Source: Flavobacterium sp. NRK1 (GTDB taxonomy: Bacteria > Bacteroidota > Bacteroidia > Flavobacteriales > Flavobacteriaceae). From it: a DNA stretch of 64,000 nucleotides. Shown here in pieces: positions 1 through 8,510 of the stretch; positions within the stretch are counted from its first letter, which is position 1, and the number at the start of each line of letters is the position of its first letter. Location of the stretch: assembly GCF_024054175.1 (NCBI RefSeq), contig NZ_JAMXLA010000001.1, positions 2,735,166-2,799,165 on the forward strand, given 5' to 3'. The notes under the pieces are model-generated. The model was not told the DNA's origin and ran no database searches. It worked only from the letters and a program-made list of their open reading frames with translations. A program made the position numbers and the translations under genes.

Positions 1-434
1 GAAACGGAGAGTATGTGTACCAGCTTGATGAAGGCCCTACACAGACCAGCCCTGTATTTACCAATGTATCCCCAGGCCCTCACACGGTAAGGGTATATGA
101 TGTGAAGACCGAGTTCAGCTGTGGAGTACTTCCGATAGAAGGTGTTAGTGTTGTAGACTATCCTAACTTCTTTACCCCTAACGGTGACGGCTTCCACGAT
201 ACGTGGAACATCATCGGGCTTCAGAACACAGGATCTGTAATTTACATCTTTGACCGCTACGGCAAGCTTATCAAACAGATCAGCCCTGACCTTGAGAGTG
301 ACGGATGGGACGGTACCTTCAACGGTACACCGCTTCCTGCCGATGACTACTGGTTCAGTGTAACCTACCCTGAGTTTGATGGCACCACAACGGTAACAAG
401 GGAGTTTAAAGCGCATTTCTCACTTAAAAGATAA
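1..434 (+). CDS. C-terminal end of a type IX secreted protein (type B sorting domain), 5' truncated by the window
   Basis: The reading frame is open from base 3, so the start lies upstream and only the last ~144 residues are seen. They hold the end of an Ig-like/SprB-type repeat (NVSPGPHTVRVYD) and then the gliding-motility type C-terminal domain: NFFTPNGDGFHDTWNI, a DRYGKLI strand and a DGWDGTFNG turn. This is the type B sorting signal (CHU_C-like) that sends proteins through the Bacteroidota type IX secretion system to the cell surface or medium. The N-terminal cargo, possibly an adhesin, is outside the window, so its function is unknown. The domain call is strong; the in-frame GTG at 15 is not a credible start because coding sequence continues upstream of it. 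Confidence 0.9.
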   Translation, partial: NGEYVYQLDEGPTQTSPVFTNVSPGPHTVRVYDVKTEFSCGVLPIEGVSVVDYPNFFTPNGDGFHDTWNIIGLQNTGSVIYIFDRYGKLIKQISPDLESDGWDGTFNGTPLPADDYWFSVTYPEFDGTTTVTREFKAHFSLKR

Positions 435-466
435 GAACCCACATACCGAAGGCAGTTTTTAGTTGA

Positions 467-503
467 AAGCCCTGTTCGCTCTTAGAGCGGCAGGGCTTAT
501 TGG
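467..503 (+). terminator. Hairpin terminator after the T9SS protein
   Basis: AAGCCCTG at 467-474 pairs with CAGGGCTT at 491-498, and the inner CGCTC (477-481) pairs with GAGCG (485-489). The hairpin lies 33 bases past the stop codon. The T-tract is weak (TTATTGG), so it may be a structured 3' end rather than a textbook intrinsic terminator. Confidence 0.55.
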
Positions 504-840
504 TATACTTGCGGTGGGGCATCAGTAAAGGTCTTAGTAGGGATCTGATTATACAACACATCTGGAATTATGTGTCTGTAAAAAGTATTTTACAAATAGC
601 TATTAGGATAATAAAATTCTATAGGTAGCCCGATTGCCTTGTTTGTTTACATGAAGAAAGTAAGGCGTGGAACGAAGGTACCCTATAGATAAGTACCGTA
701 CCAATCCCGGAAACCTTAAATTTTGTAAATTAAGATCTAAGTCAGTGGTGGCCCTTAACCCTGATTAATGAAATGTTAGTATGAAGGAGTGGACGGAATA
801 CTATTAAGTAATTATTAAGTTTCCCAAATCCGCATTTTTG
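504..840. other. Gene-free stretch before the CDF gene
   Basis: I see no open frame of credible coding character and no recognisable RNA gene here. It separates the T9SS protein from the metal exporter and should contain the upstream part of the latter's promoter. Confidence 0.5.
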
Positions 841-848
841 TAATTTTG
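841..848 (+). promoter_or_regulatory. Bacteroidota -7 box for the CDF gene
   Basis: TAATTTTG fits the TAnnTTTG -7 consensus of Bacteroidota sigma factors and sits 22 bases before the start codon. No good -33 TTTG box is seen at the expected spacing, so the call rests on the -7 box and its position. Confidence 0.4.
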
Positions 849-870
849 TAAATCACTTACAGAGCATACT

Positions 871-1776
871 ATGCAGACCAATCATGAGACCGCAGTCAAA
901 GCAACTTATTTCAGTATCATCAGCAATATAGCTTTGGCAATTACTAAGGGTACCGCAGGTTATTTCGGAAATTCCTATGCATTAATAGCTGATGCTATCG
1001 AATCTACTGCTGATATCTTTTCCTCGTCCCTGGTATTGTTGGGATTGAAATACACCAACAGGCCGGCCGACAAAAATCATCCTTACGGACACGGACGAGC
1101 AGAACCGCTAGTTACCTTTATTGTAGTGGGCTTCTTAATTACTTCAGCCACAGTTATTGCATATGAAAGTATTCAAAATATAGGAACACCCCATAAAGGG
1201 CCGAAGGCATGGACACTACTGTTTTTAATTGCTCTTATCGCATGGAAGGAAATATCGTTCAGAAAAGTAATGAAGAAAGCGGTTGAGACCAAAAGCTCTT
1301 CCCTTAAAGCAGATGCCTGGCATCACCGAAGTGATGCTGTTACCTCTGTAGCCGCTTTTCTGGGAATAAGTATTGCTTTAATTTTTGGAGAAGGATATGA
1401 AAATGCCGATGACTGGGCCGCACTGTTCGCAGCGGGATTCATATTGTATAATTCCTATAAAATCTTCAGGCCGGCACTAGGGGAAATTATGGATGAAGAC
1501 ACGCACTACGAATTAGTGGCTGAAATCAGGCATGAATCCCTCAAGGTCGCTAGTGTTTTAGGTACAGAAAAGTGTCTCATCAGGAAAACCGGCATGCAAT
1601 ACCATGTTGATCTGCATATAATCGTAGACGGCAGTCTCACTGTTTATGAGGGACATAAAATATCTCATTTGCTAAAGGATGCCCTTGTAGAGAAAATGCC
1701 TGATTTGGGCAATGTGTTAATTCATGTAGAACCTGAAAGGCAAGATAATCAAAAAGAGAGCCATCACCGATCATAG
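871..1776 (+). CDS. Cation diffusion facilitator (CDF) family metal transporter
   Basis: This is an inner-membrane antiporter of the CDF family, which exports Zn2+, Fe2+, Mn2+ or Co2+ in exchange for protons. The 301 residues match the usual length. TM2 carries IADAIESTAD (D41, D48) and the loop after it has the family signature HPYGHGR (residues 70-76). A later helix has HHRSD, which gives the His/Asp pair of the transport site. The C-terminal ~90 residues (from GEIMDED) form the cytoplasmic dimerisation domain, including YHVDLHI and a His-rich end. Substrate cannot be fixed from sequence. The gene stands alone between a T9SS protein and the minus-strand PRTRC block. Confidence 0.93.
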   Translation: MQTNHETAVKATYFSIISNIALAITKGTAGYFGNSYALIADAIESTADIFSSSLVLLGLKYTNRPADKNHPYGHGRAEPLVTFIVVGFLITSATVIAYESIQNIGTPHKGPKAWTLLFLIALIAWKEISFRKVMKKAVETKSSSLKADAWHHRSDAVTSVAAFLGISIALIFGEGYENADDWAALFAAGFILYNSYKIFRPALGEIMDEDTHYELVAEIRHESLKVASVLGTEKCLIRKTGMQYHVDLHIIVDGSLTVYEGHKISHLLKDALVEKMPDLGNVLIHVEPERQDNQKESHHRS

Positions 1777-1970
1777 CTGTATTGGATAATAAAGTGCGAA
1801 ATAAAAATTCTTTATGGAATAGCTATGCTCGGTGGTCACTACAGGCTTTTTAAAGACCTGAAATGGAAGAAAAAATAATAGCTGCTAATTACATTGTAGT
1901 AAAATGCTGGTGATAAGAGCAGTCCGGCGCCCGAAGAAATCCTTAATAAAGTTCTCTGTGCACCCCTAGT

Positions 1971-2750
1971 CTAAAGTTTTAACGGCATAGCCCTGAAATC
2001 CCCTAAATTAACAAACACACCCCGCTGCTCGGTATAACCTTTCCGGAACAGCTGCCACAACAGGCTGCAGCCCATCTGCGCCAAAACCGAATTCACAAAC
2101 AAGTCCTGTTTTTCGAGTGCCTCTGCAAGGGAGCAGCTTGGCGTATCATCATTGTTCGATTGGCGAAGCAGTTTCCCAAATTCCTCCGTTACAAACGGCA
2201 GGCTTTCCACAGTATCAAACTTCTCCGATTTCGGTTGCTTGATTTTTCTTATAGAGGAAAGGATAACCTGCCCTGTGTCTTTGCTGTTGCCAAAATCCAT
2301 CCAATATCGGGGCGTATCGGCTCGGTGGGAGCTTAAATCCAAATCATTTAATACTTCGGCTATCACGAACCGTGCTGCTGCACTGTCCACGCAGGAAATA
2401 TAAATCGCATTCCTTCCCGTTGCCATATCAACGGTAAAAGCCTTTTCAACGGCTCTCCACGCTGTGCCGAAAAAACGGTTGGTACGGGTAATGAGGGCGG
2501 TTGCTTTGGATAACCCGACTTCACACTCTGCAAATAACTGCCTGCCACGGTTGGCATCAGTGATAATATCATCATCCCACAGGCTGACCTGAAAGCCTGC
2601 GTGTCCCAATTGTTGCAGGCTGTGCGACATCCGTGCCAAGCCTGTCAGCACCTGCGAGCCTGTACCGCCTGCACCAATCAGGCATACGCTTATCGGGTTG
2701 GTCGGGTTCAATAGTTCGGGGGCTATAAAGTGGGCTTTTTTCGTTTCCAT
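1971..2750 (-). CDS. PRTRC system ThiF family protein
   Basis: The 259-residue protein has a ThiF/E1-like nucleotide-binding fold: the glycine loop GAGGTGS lies at residues 27-33, and WDDDI and ANRGRQ match the adenylation-site region of ThiF/MoeB/HesA proteins. It is the last gene of the PRTRC (ParB-related, ThiF-related) cassette, a set of co-inherited genes of unknown biochemistry found on plasmids and integrative elements. Its ATG shares one base with the stop of PRTRC B (TAATG), so the two are translationally coupled. The substrate that may be adenylated is unknown. The family call rests on both sequence and neighbourhood. Confidence 0.9.
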   Translation of the reverse strand: METKKAHFIAPELLNPTNPISVCLIGAGGTGSQVLTGLARMSHSLQQLGHAGFQVSLWDDDIITDANRGRQLFAECEVGLSKATALITRTNRFFGTAWRAVEKAFTVDMATGRNAIYISCVDSAAARFVIAEVLNDLDLSSHRADTPRYWMDFGNSKDTGQVILSSIRKIKQPKSEKFDTVESLPFVTEEFGKLLRQSNNDDTPSCSLAEALEKQDLFVNSVLAQMGCSLLWQLFRKGYTEQRGVFVNLGDFRAMPLKL

Positions 2751-3451
2751 TACAATAGGTTTTTAAGGGTTATCGGAGTGGTTCTAAGGGTGTCGGTCGG
2801 GAATGGCTTTTCAGGGTCTGCCATCAGTTCTTTGTAAAGGTTAAACAGGTTTACGCCTACAGGGTTGTGTTCGTTGATGTGGTGGGAGAAATAACTCCCG
2901 AAAAAATACCCCTGCCATGCCGTAATGAATTCCTCCAAGGTGGCAGCCGATTTAATGGCAACATTTACCGTTCCCATACATACATTGCCTTTTTGGTAGA
3001 GGTTAAAAAACGGGGCGTGGAATAAAGGGGTTTCTGCTTTGGGCTTGGTCTTGCTTTTAAGCGCAAAGATTTGCAGTTCCTTTTTTGTGGCTTTCCAAAC
3101 GAGCGCAGGCAGGGCAATCCTGCCGTTTTCCAAACCCAGGCTTTCGGCAAAGTAGAGTTTTTGGCGTTGGGGCTTGGTGTACCATATTACGCTGCCATTG
3201 TCGGACGGGTCAAGGTGCAGCACACTCGTAGGCAGTATGCCCTCGGGGCGCAGGAACGCCTTTCCCGCCTGCTCACGGGTGTCAAGGGCTTTGGCAAGGC
3301 TTTGTGCTTCCCGTACCGTTAACGGGTGCGGGTTTACGGGGCTGCCCGTTTCGTCCATATCGTAATACTCAATATAGGGTGCTGTAAAGCCGCTTGCGGT
3401 AAACACGACAAGGGCTGCTTTAGGTTGGTAGAGTTGTACGTTTGATGTCAT
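2750..3451 (-). CDS. PRTRC system protein B
   Basis: This 233-residue soluble protein fits PRTRC protein B, which always lies next to the ThiF-like gene. Visible features are an N-terminal beta-rich segment (ALVVFTASGF, IEYYDMDETG) and a well-conserved centre (ILHLDP-like and VIWYTKPQ motifs). No catalytic motif is apparent and the molecular role is not known. It starts 32 bases inside the end of the PRTRC F gene and ends on the start codon of the ThiF gene, so the three are one transcription unit. Confidence 0.88.
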   Translation of the reverse strand: MTSNVQLYQPKAALVVFTASGFTAPYIEYYDMDETGSPVNPHPLTVREAQSLAKALDTREQAGKAFLRPEGILPTSVLHLDPSDNGSVIWYTKPQRQKLYFAESLGLENGRIALPALVWKATKKELQIFALKSKTKPKAETPLFHAPFFNLYQKGNVCMGTVNVAIKSAATLEEFITAWQGYFFGSYFSHHINEHNPVGVNLFNLYKELMADPEKPFPTDTLRTTPITLKNLL

Positions 3452-4607
3452 AATCGTAATTATTTAAGAGATAACACAGTTCATTCAGGAGTGGGAACAA
3501 ACGGCATTCGAAATCAAGGGTATCGTTGTCCTGCGACTGCCCGTCAAAGAAACGTTTTAATACAGGCTCTTGTTTTGAAAGGCTTTCATTAAAACAGGCG
3601 TTTACCGATTGTTGTACGTTTTCATACAGCCACCCATCGGTAGCTGCCACAAAGCCGACGTATTTTTCCATCGTAATGCATTCGTAATCATCGTAATCAT
3701 CGTTTTCATAGTCGGGCAGGCAGGTTGTATCAGCGTGTTTGTGGAAGGAAGTTTCAGGATAGTCGTGCCACAGGGTGAAAAATTTTTGGGCTATGCGGTG
3801 GCATTCCCTGTCCAAATCATCACAGGGTGTAAAGGCTTTGAGCCATTCCCCGAAGTGGTCAAAGTGTATTGTATTCCAAATCCTGCGCAGCATGGTTTCC
3901 CCGTAATGCTGCGCAGCCCGTAACTGGCTTACATAGTCGTAATAGTCTTTATACTCCCAATCATCGGGGTCATTTTGTACCCATTCCGATACCATTTCGT
4001 AGTGCCAGTACAGGAAGCTGTCTTCGGTGTAGTACGGGATATTTACCGTATGAAACAGGTAGCTGAAAACACAAAGCAAGAGCCGTGCGCCTTTACGGTG
4101 TTTTTTGTCCTGCATTATATAATGCAGGGGCAGCACAGGGATATAAAACAGCGTGTTACCTGTGTAGCAGGTTTCTGTTGCCTGAATTACAAAGCTGCCA
4201 TTATGCTCCAACAGTTCTAAGCCAATATGTTGGGAATACTTGTCGTTGAGCAGCCTGCCTGTTTCGTAGAGGGCAACCTCCCTGCCGTAGGGATAGGCAA
4301 ACCCTTTGGTTTCTACAGTTTTTACCTTATAATGTTTACATAGCAATTTTAAGCTGCGGTAAAAATCATCCTTTTCTGTACCGCCTGCAATTGCCTGTCC
4401 CGTATAGTGGGGCAGGAAGCGGGTTTTTAGAAAACCATAGGCAGCAGCCCCGCAGGGGCTGACCTCGGGCGGTCGGCAAGTACTTCGGCGGTGTCTTTCC
4501 TGCGCTGCAAGCCCATCAGGAATTCGCCTGCGTTTTTGTGCAGCAGCTTTTGCCTTTTGTTTAGGGGCAGCCGTAACTGCCCCGTTAGTATACTTTGCAT
4601 AGTTCAT
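3420..4607 (-). CDS. PRTRC system protein F
   Basis: This 395-residue protein matches PRTRC protein F by position (after C, before B) and by its aromatic/acidic composition, with many Trp, Tyr and His residues (FLYWHYEMVSEW, DDWEYKDYYDY). The N-terminal ~45 residues are Lys/Arg/Ala-rich and low-complexity, and may be a basic tail. No enzyme motif is recognisable. It overlaps the start of PRTRC B by 32 bases. Function is unknown; the call leans on conserved gene order. Confidence 0.82.
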   Translation of the reverse strand: MNYAKYTNGAVTAAPKQKAKAAAQKRRRIPDGLAAQERHRRSTCRPPEVSPCGAAAYGFLKTRFLPHYTGQAIAGGTEKDDFYRSLKLLCKHYKVKTVETKGFAYPYGREVALYETGRLLNDKYSQHIGLELLEHNGSFVIQATETCYTGNTLFYIPVLPLHYIMQDKKHRKGARLLLCVFSYLFHTVNIPYYTEDSFLYWHYEMVSEWVQNDPDDWEYKDYYDYVSQLRAAQHYGETMLRRIWNTIHFDHFGEWLKAFTPCDDLDRECHRIAQKFFTLWHDYPETSFHKHADTTCLPDYENDDYDDYECITMEKYVGFVAATDGWLYENVQQSVNACFNESLSKQEPVLKRFFDGQSQDNDTLDFECRLFPLLNELCYLLNNYDYDIKRTTLPT

Positions 4608-4625
4608 AGCATTAGGTTTTTACCA

Positions 4626-4844
4626 TTATCCTTTAGTCCCCATAGTGGTTTCAAAACGGTACTGTACGGTATCGTTTGTAATTTCAGGGCCGACTGTCTT
4701 GGCAGTCGTTAGTGTCGGGTAGGTATTCGCATAGAAATTCATCACGGCTTCCACGCTCCATTTCGGGTCGGGGTCGGTAAGGGTAAACTCATTCCCCTTG
4801 TCTTTCATCAGGAATACCCTCGGCATCAATAAGGTCTGTAGCAT
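4626..4844 (-). CDS. PRTRC system protein C
   Basis: This small protein (72 residues from the chosen start) carries the C-family pattern PRVFL near the N-terminus, DPDP-W-VE-V--FYA-TYP in the middle, and the GPEI---V-Y-F-T--GTKG ending. I chose the Met at 4844 because it gives the usual length with PRVFL about seven residues in; 4868 and 4826 are alternatives. The gene starts inside the end of the E gene in another frame, an overlap of 56 bases that suggests coupled translation. Function is unknown. Confidence 0.86.
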   Translation of the reverse strand: MLQTLLMPRVFLMKDKGNEFTLTDPDPKWSVEAVMNFYANTYPTLTTAKTVGPEITNDTVQYRFETTMGTKG

Positions 4845-5436
4845 CTTCTTTAGTTTTAGGTTCAACATTCGTTATAGCTGTAGCAGGCTGTCCTGCGTCA
4901 AACAGGTCGGGGCTGAATTGAGCCGACAGGCTTGACCTGCGGTTGCGCATTTCCTCGGATTTTTCAGGGAACTCCAAAGTTTTGGGAACTTTTAACCACG
5001 CTTCCCTGTATTTGCCTGCTGCTTCGAGTTTATCGACCTCCGCCATAATGCCCCTGTATTTCATTTCCTTGATTTCTTCGGGCGTGGTGGGCTTGTCTGA
5101 TTTATCAGCTTTGTCCGCTTTTTCGGTTTTCTTCTTTTCCATTGCTGCATTTTTCCTGGCGGTTTCCTGCCCTTTAAGGTAGGCTTCCATATTCACGAGC
5201 AGTTTAGAAGTTTCAGTTAGCGGTGCGCTGACAGCATCAAAAAAGCCCTCACACAATTCCCTTGCGCTGCCTTTAAGTATCAGGGGTGGTATATGGTTTT
5301 TGGCTGCATCCCCACAGCCGTCATTTTGCAGCAGAATGGAGGTGGTCAGTTGCTCCCCGTCCTTTTTGACGGTAATGTTCAGGCAGCCCTCAAAAGGGAT
5401 GGCTGCGATATGGGCAAAAAAATTGGTAACTGGCAT
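4789..5436 (-). CDS. PRTRC system protein E
   Basis: This 215-residue protein fits PRTRC protein E, the first cassette gene after the SSB/DUF932 pair. The N-terminal ~75 residues form a compact domain (FFAHIAAIPFEG, LTTSILLQNDGCGDAA). A charged, Lys/Ala/Asp-rich central linker follows (repeats of KADK), then a conserved segment EAAGKYREAWLKVP that could pack as helices. The acidic C-terminus overlaps the start of protein C. The low-complexity linker suggests two domains joined flexibly. No enzymatic motif is seen. Confidence 0.86.
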   Translation of the reverse strand: MPVTNFFAHIAAIPFEGCLNITVKKDGEQLTTSILLQNDGCGDAAKNHIPPLILKGSARELCEGFFDAVSAPLTETSKLLVNMEAYLKGQETARKNAAMEKKKTEKADKADKSDKPTTPEEIKEMKYRGIMAEVDKLEAAGKYREAWLKVPKTLEFPEKSEEMRNRRSSLSAQFSPDLFDAGQPATAITNVEPKTKEDATDLIDAEGIPDERQGE

Positions 5437-5442
5437 AGCGTT

Positions 5443-5631
5443 TTATTTTTTGGGTTTACGTTTCGGTTCGGGGTTGCTCTCTATTACACGCCTGATCAGG
5501 TTCAGGGCGGTTGCGGTGTCAAAGGCATCGGCTGCGGTCATGGCAACGTGGTCAAGCCTTTCAAAATAGGGCAGTACTTTTTTTAGTGTTGTTACTGCCT
5601 TGCGTTCTGTGGTTTTTGCTAATATGCTCAT
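5443..5631 (-). CDS. Small conserved PRTRC-associated protein (62 aa)
   Basis: This 62-residue protein begins MSILAKTTERKAV and ends in a basic tail (EPKRKPKK). Most of it looks helical (TTLKKVLPYFERLDHVAMTAADAFDTATALNLIRRVI). It fits between DUF932 and PRTRC E with 6 bases to the E start, so it belongs to the same operon. I do not recognise a domain; position and codon continuity support it as real. Confidence 0.7.
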   Translation of the reverse strand: MSILAKTTERKAVTTLKKVLPYFERLDHVAMTAADAFDTATALNLIRRVIESNPEPKRKPKK

Positions 5632-5644
5632 AACTATAAATTTT

Positions 5645-5670
5645 ATGCTGCACCGCTAAGCGGTGCAGCG
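5645..5670 (-). terminator. Strong hairpin between DUF932 and the small PRTRC protein
   Basis: GCTGCACCGCT at 5647-5657 is followed at once by its complement AGCGGTGCAGC at 5659-5669. On the minus strand it lies just past the DUF932 stop and is followed by ATAAAATTT. It may act as a leaky terminator or as an mRNA-stabilising processing site that sets levels of DUF932 against the PRTRC genes. Confidence 0.55.
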
Positions 5671-5678
5671 GTTAACTA

Positions 5679-6722
5679 TCAGTTGCATTGCAGGGCAACC
5701 GCCCCGTTTTTAGAGAAATCTCCGCACAGGTCAAAAGCTTTTTGCCCCCGTGCCTGTGCCGTACCGCCCAAACAAATGGATTTTAGTTTATCCTCACTCG
5801 TCTTAAAGCTGCGTACATTTTGGTAGTAGCCCGTCACGGCATTGTAGGCACCAAACAAAGTGCCTTTGGTGGTAACAAGGCTTTGCGTATCGTCTACCAT
5901 AGCATATTCAAAGGCAGCATCACAGGCATTCTTGTACATCGTTGAAAGTTCCTCGGTAGCCCCTTTCTTTAAAAGGTTGTAGGTTTCTTTGTTCGGGCAA
6001 AGTGCCAACTGTATTAATTGCTTTACCTGTTTATCTTCAATACGCACGTTAGCCCACTCGTTGAAAATACCCTCTAACTGTAACGACAGTTTGTCGGCAA
6101 CGCCCATTACTTTGTGCGCCTGTTCCAAACGTTCTTTTGCTCCTGCGGTGTGGCGTATGCGTACCACATTGGTGGCGGTTTTCAGGGCTGCATTAAGGGT
6201 GTTTTGGCAGACGATGCGCACGGGCGTAAAGGCTGCGGTTATTGACCCGCTACCATCGTGGGAGGTGGTTAGGAAAATGTACTTTTCGGTCACGTCATCC
6301 CCATTGCCCACACGGATATACCCAGGCAGCTTGGCGGTAATAAAAATGCGTTCCCCGTTGCCGAGTGCACCTGCGGTTTCATAGAGTACGCCCTCGCCAC
6401 CGCCAACAATGGCATCGAAGAAAGCGAACGCATCCGTATTTTGTACAATTTGGTAATCCTTGCCTACCACGCCAAAAACGGCTTTGGTATCGGTTCGCAT
6501 CGTGGCGTATTGGTCGGGTACGGGATAGGTATCGAAAAGCCCTGCGCCCCTCGCAAAAATTGGGGCTTTGGCTACCTCGTAGTCCAAGCCAGCAAAAGCT
6601 ATGGCTTCACGGCTTGTCGGGTAGTTCTCTACTACCTGTCCAAGCCCGTGCCATGCGGGCTGCTTTACACTCATAAAGGCGTGTTGCCCTGTTGCTTCAT
6701 TGAAATTTATATTATGTGCCAT
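5679..6722 (-). CDS. DUF932 domain-containing protein
   Basis: This 347-residue protein matches the DUF932 family found on plasmids, phages and conjugative elements: an early PAWHGLG motif, DYEVAKAPI, VGKDYQIVQN, then ITAAFTPVRIVCQNTLN-A. The function of the family is unknown, though its constant pairing with SSB and PRTRC genes points to DNA maintenance of mobile elements. Length is typical. The gene follows SSB by 28 bases and is followed by a hairpin. Confidence 0.88.
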   Translation of the reverse strand: MAHNINFNEATGQHAFMSVKQPAWHGLGQVVENYPTSREAIAFAGLDYEVAKAPIFARGAGLFDTYPVPDQYATMRTDTKAVFGVVGKDYQIVQNTDAFAFFDAIVGGGEGVLYETAGALGNGERIFITAKLPGYIRVGNGDDVTEKYIFLTTSHDGSGSITAAFTPVRIVCQNTLNAALKTATNVVRIRHTAGAKERLEQAHKVMGVADKLSLQLEGIFNEWANVRIEDKQVKQLIQLALCPNKETYNLLKKGATEELSTMYKNACDAAFEYAMVDDTQSLVTTKGTLFGAYNAVTGYYQNVRSFKTSEDKLKSICLGGTAQARGQKAFDLCGDFSKNGAVALQCN

Positions 6723-6750
6723 AATGTTAAAAATTAAAGGTTAAACGGTT

Positions 6751-7176
6751 TTAGAATGGGAGGTCATCGTCAGGGGCTGCACCATTAGGTACTACTTCGG
6801 CTTCGTACACGGGTGCTGCGCCTGCTGCGGTCTGGTTTACAGGCTGCCCTTTATCTGTGGCTGCCCCGCCACCGTGCAGGGTAATTTTGGAGGTGTGGAA
6901 GTTCAGCCCCGCCTTAGCGTTGCCTTCGCTGTCCACCCAAGCCCGTGCACTTACACGCCCTGCGAGTTCTACAATAGTTCCTTTGGTGAGGTACTGCGCT
7001 ATGCCTGTGGCTATCCAGTAGGAACAGTCAAAGAATTCGGTCTGTGTGATACGTTCCCCGCTGCGCGCCTTATAGCTGTCACTGACCGCCACCGAGAAGT
7101 TCACTACCTGCCTGTTGTCGGACAGCGTACGCACCTGGGCATCCGCTGTCAGTCGTCCTGTAATTTCCATAATCAA
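6751..7176 (-). CDS. ssb: Single-stranded DNA-binding protein (element-borne SSB)
   Basis: This 141-residue protein has the OB-fold of SSB (EITGRLTADAQVR, VVNFSVAVSD, AQYLTKGTIVELAGRVSA) and a flexible Gly/Ala-rich linker. The acidic tip DDDLPF is the tail that recruits partner repair and replication proteins. It is the first gene of the PRTRC operon and probably coats single-stranded DNA during conjugation or replication of the element. The sequence starts MIMEITG; the second Met at 7170 is an equally plausible start. Confidence 0.94.
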   Translation of the reverse strand: MIMEITGRLTADAQVRTLSDNRQVVNFSVAVSDSYKARSGERITQTEFFDCSYWIATGIAQYLTKGTIVELAGRVSARAWVDSEGNAKAGLNFHTSKITLHGGGAATDKGQPVNQTAAGAAPVYEAEVVPNGAAPDDDLPF

Positions 7177-8074
7177 AAGATGTTAAGTTTGACAAAATGT
7201 TCAATTGCTTTCCCCAATCCCGCATACATTTTCCAAAAGAAAAAACGGAAAAAAAGAAAGCCAGCCCAAAGCGGGCGGTAAGGGCGCGGCGTGCTATAAG
7301 TCCCGCAGGGTGGCCCGCGCGGCAGGCGGAGCCATTATGCGCACGGAGCAACCGCCGCCTGCTAGCTTAGCTGCCCTTTTTGGCCGTTTTCGCATTGGAA
7401 ATGTTCGCTTAACAAAATCGTACACTGATGAACATATCAGTAGAAAAAAAAATGGGCTAATTCTAAAGGGCTATTTGATTTTTTCAGTTAATTCAAATGC
7501 TATTATACTTGCTGACCAATTAAGATTATAGCACAAAATGAGCAGGCTTAAAAGTATAGAAGAGGAGTTAACTGCAATAAATGTTACGGTATCCCAGGAA
7601 CTCTGCAACAGTTTATGATGATTCGTATCCTGGATAAACTGCTTTAGCCGAAGTGGTAGCCAGGGGGCAAGCAGAAGACCACCATGGGGCCGCCGGATTC
7701 TTTCTTTCTCAAGCAGGATGGTAAATACTTTATGGCAGCGCATTCCACTAACAGCTATACGATTCCTTGTTGCTAAAGCATTTGATGCTAAAGCATGACA
7801 TAGAGGTGTTTACGAGTATCTTGTGGCGCCTAAATGGCGCCGGGGGAAGAATGGGAGAAATAATTTCTGGGTACTATTGAAAGCAGCTGATTAGGGGAAT
7901 AACCACTTTACAATATCCGGATAGGATATGGGCTATCACTGCTTCCAATCCGAAGACATACGATGCAGATACAGAGCGTGAATGGCGCTTTGCTGAAAGG
8001 AAATAGGAATGACGCGATCAGCCTAAAGGAGCAGTAGGAGTTAGGAGAATTACGATCTTTTTAGCAGGAATTCT
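7177..8074. other. Long gene-free stretch upstream of the PRTRC operon
   Basis: About 900 bases without a convincing gene. The left part should hold the PRTRC operon promoter on the minus strand; around 7260-7370 the DNA is unusually GC-rich. At 7771-7796 GCTAAAGCAT occurs twice, and at 7825-7841 GGCGCC TAAAT GGCGCC makes a perfect short hairpin. A few short open frames have no coding character. The stretch may be decayed sequence between the PRTRC block and the repair block. Confidence 0.45.
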
Positions 8075-8500
8075 TTATAGTTTACGTTTGCTATCAATGA
8101 GGAATAAGGTTTTCCTGTCCAATTGCCCATTATAATACTTTTCAAGAATATTTTTAAAAACGGGATTGGCACCATTGAAACGGCTAAAAAGTGTCATGCT
8201 TGATTGCAGTTTAAGATCGTCCGGATAGCCAAAGATGGCATTGGCATCAGCCCCTTCCAATTCCAGCAGCGCTTTACTGATCTCAACAAGCCTCTTACCC
8301 AACACAGGATGTTCCAGATAATGACGGGCTTCGTCTAAATCAGTAATCCCATAATACTCTGCGGTGGCACTATGTCCCAGCCCCTTAAGCTGAGGAAATA
8401 TGAACCACATCCAATGGGACTGCTTTCTCCCTTGTTTGATTTCAGAAATTGCCTCCGCGTAAATGCCCTCCTGGGCTGATAAAAATCGTTCCAGTCCCAT
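8075..8500 (-). CDS. DUF1810 family protein
   Basis: The 141 residues from the Met at 8500 match DUF1810 end to end: LERFLSAQ near the start, the signature GRKQSHWMWFIFPQLKGLG, EYYGI-DLDEARHYL-HPVLGKRL, and FGYPDDLKL-SSMTLF. An upstream start at 8590 would add 30 residues inside the ligD coding region and is unlikely. Family members are small cytoplasmic proteins of unknown function. It lies 10 bases past the ligD stop on the same strand, so co-transcription with ligD is likely. Confidence 0.9.
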   Translation of the reverse strand: MGLERFLSAQEGIYAEAISEIKQGRKQSHWMWFIFPQLKGLGHSATAEYYGITDLDEARHYLEHPVLGKRLVEISKALLELEGADANAIFGYPDDLKLQSSMTLFSRFNGANPVFKNILEKYYNGQLDRKTLFLIDSKRKL

Positions 8501-8510
8501 AGCCTCAATT

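Noticed and set aside
1824..1877. A 17-codon frame (MLGGHYRLFKDLKWKKK) after the CDF gene
   Set aside because: Too short, no signal or context; could be a fragment.
7471..7743. A 90-codon minus-strand frame in the gap before DUF1810
   Set aside because: Composition and lack of any domain or operon context suggest chance.
7825..7841. GGCGCC-TAAAT-GGCGCC palindrome as a regulatory site
   Set aside because: It is a short GC palindrome in a gene-free stretch without a nearby gene to control; kept only as a note.
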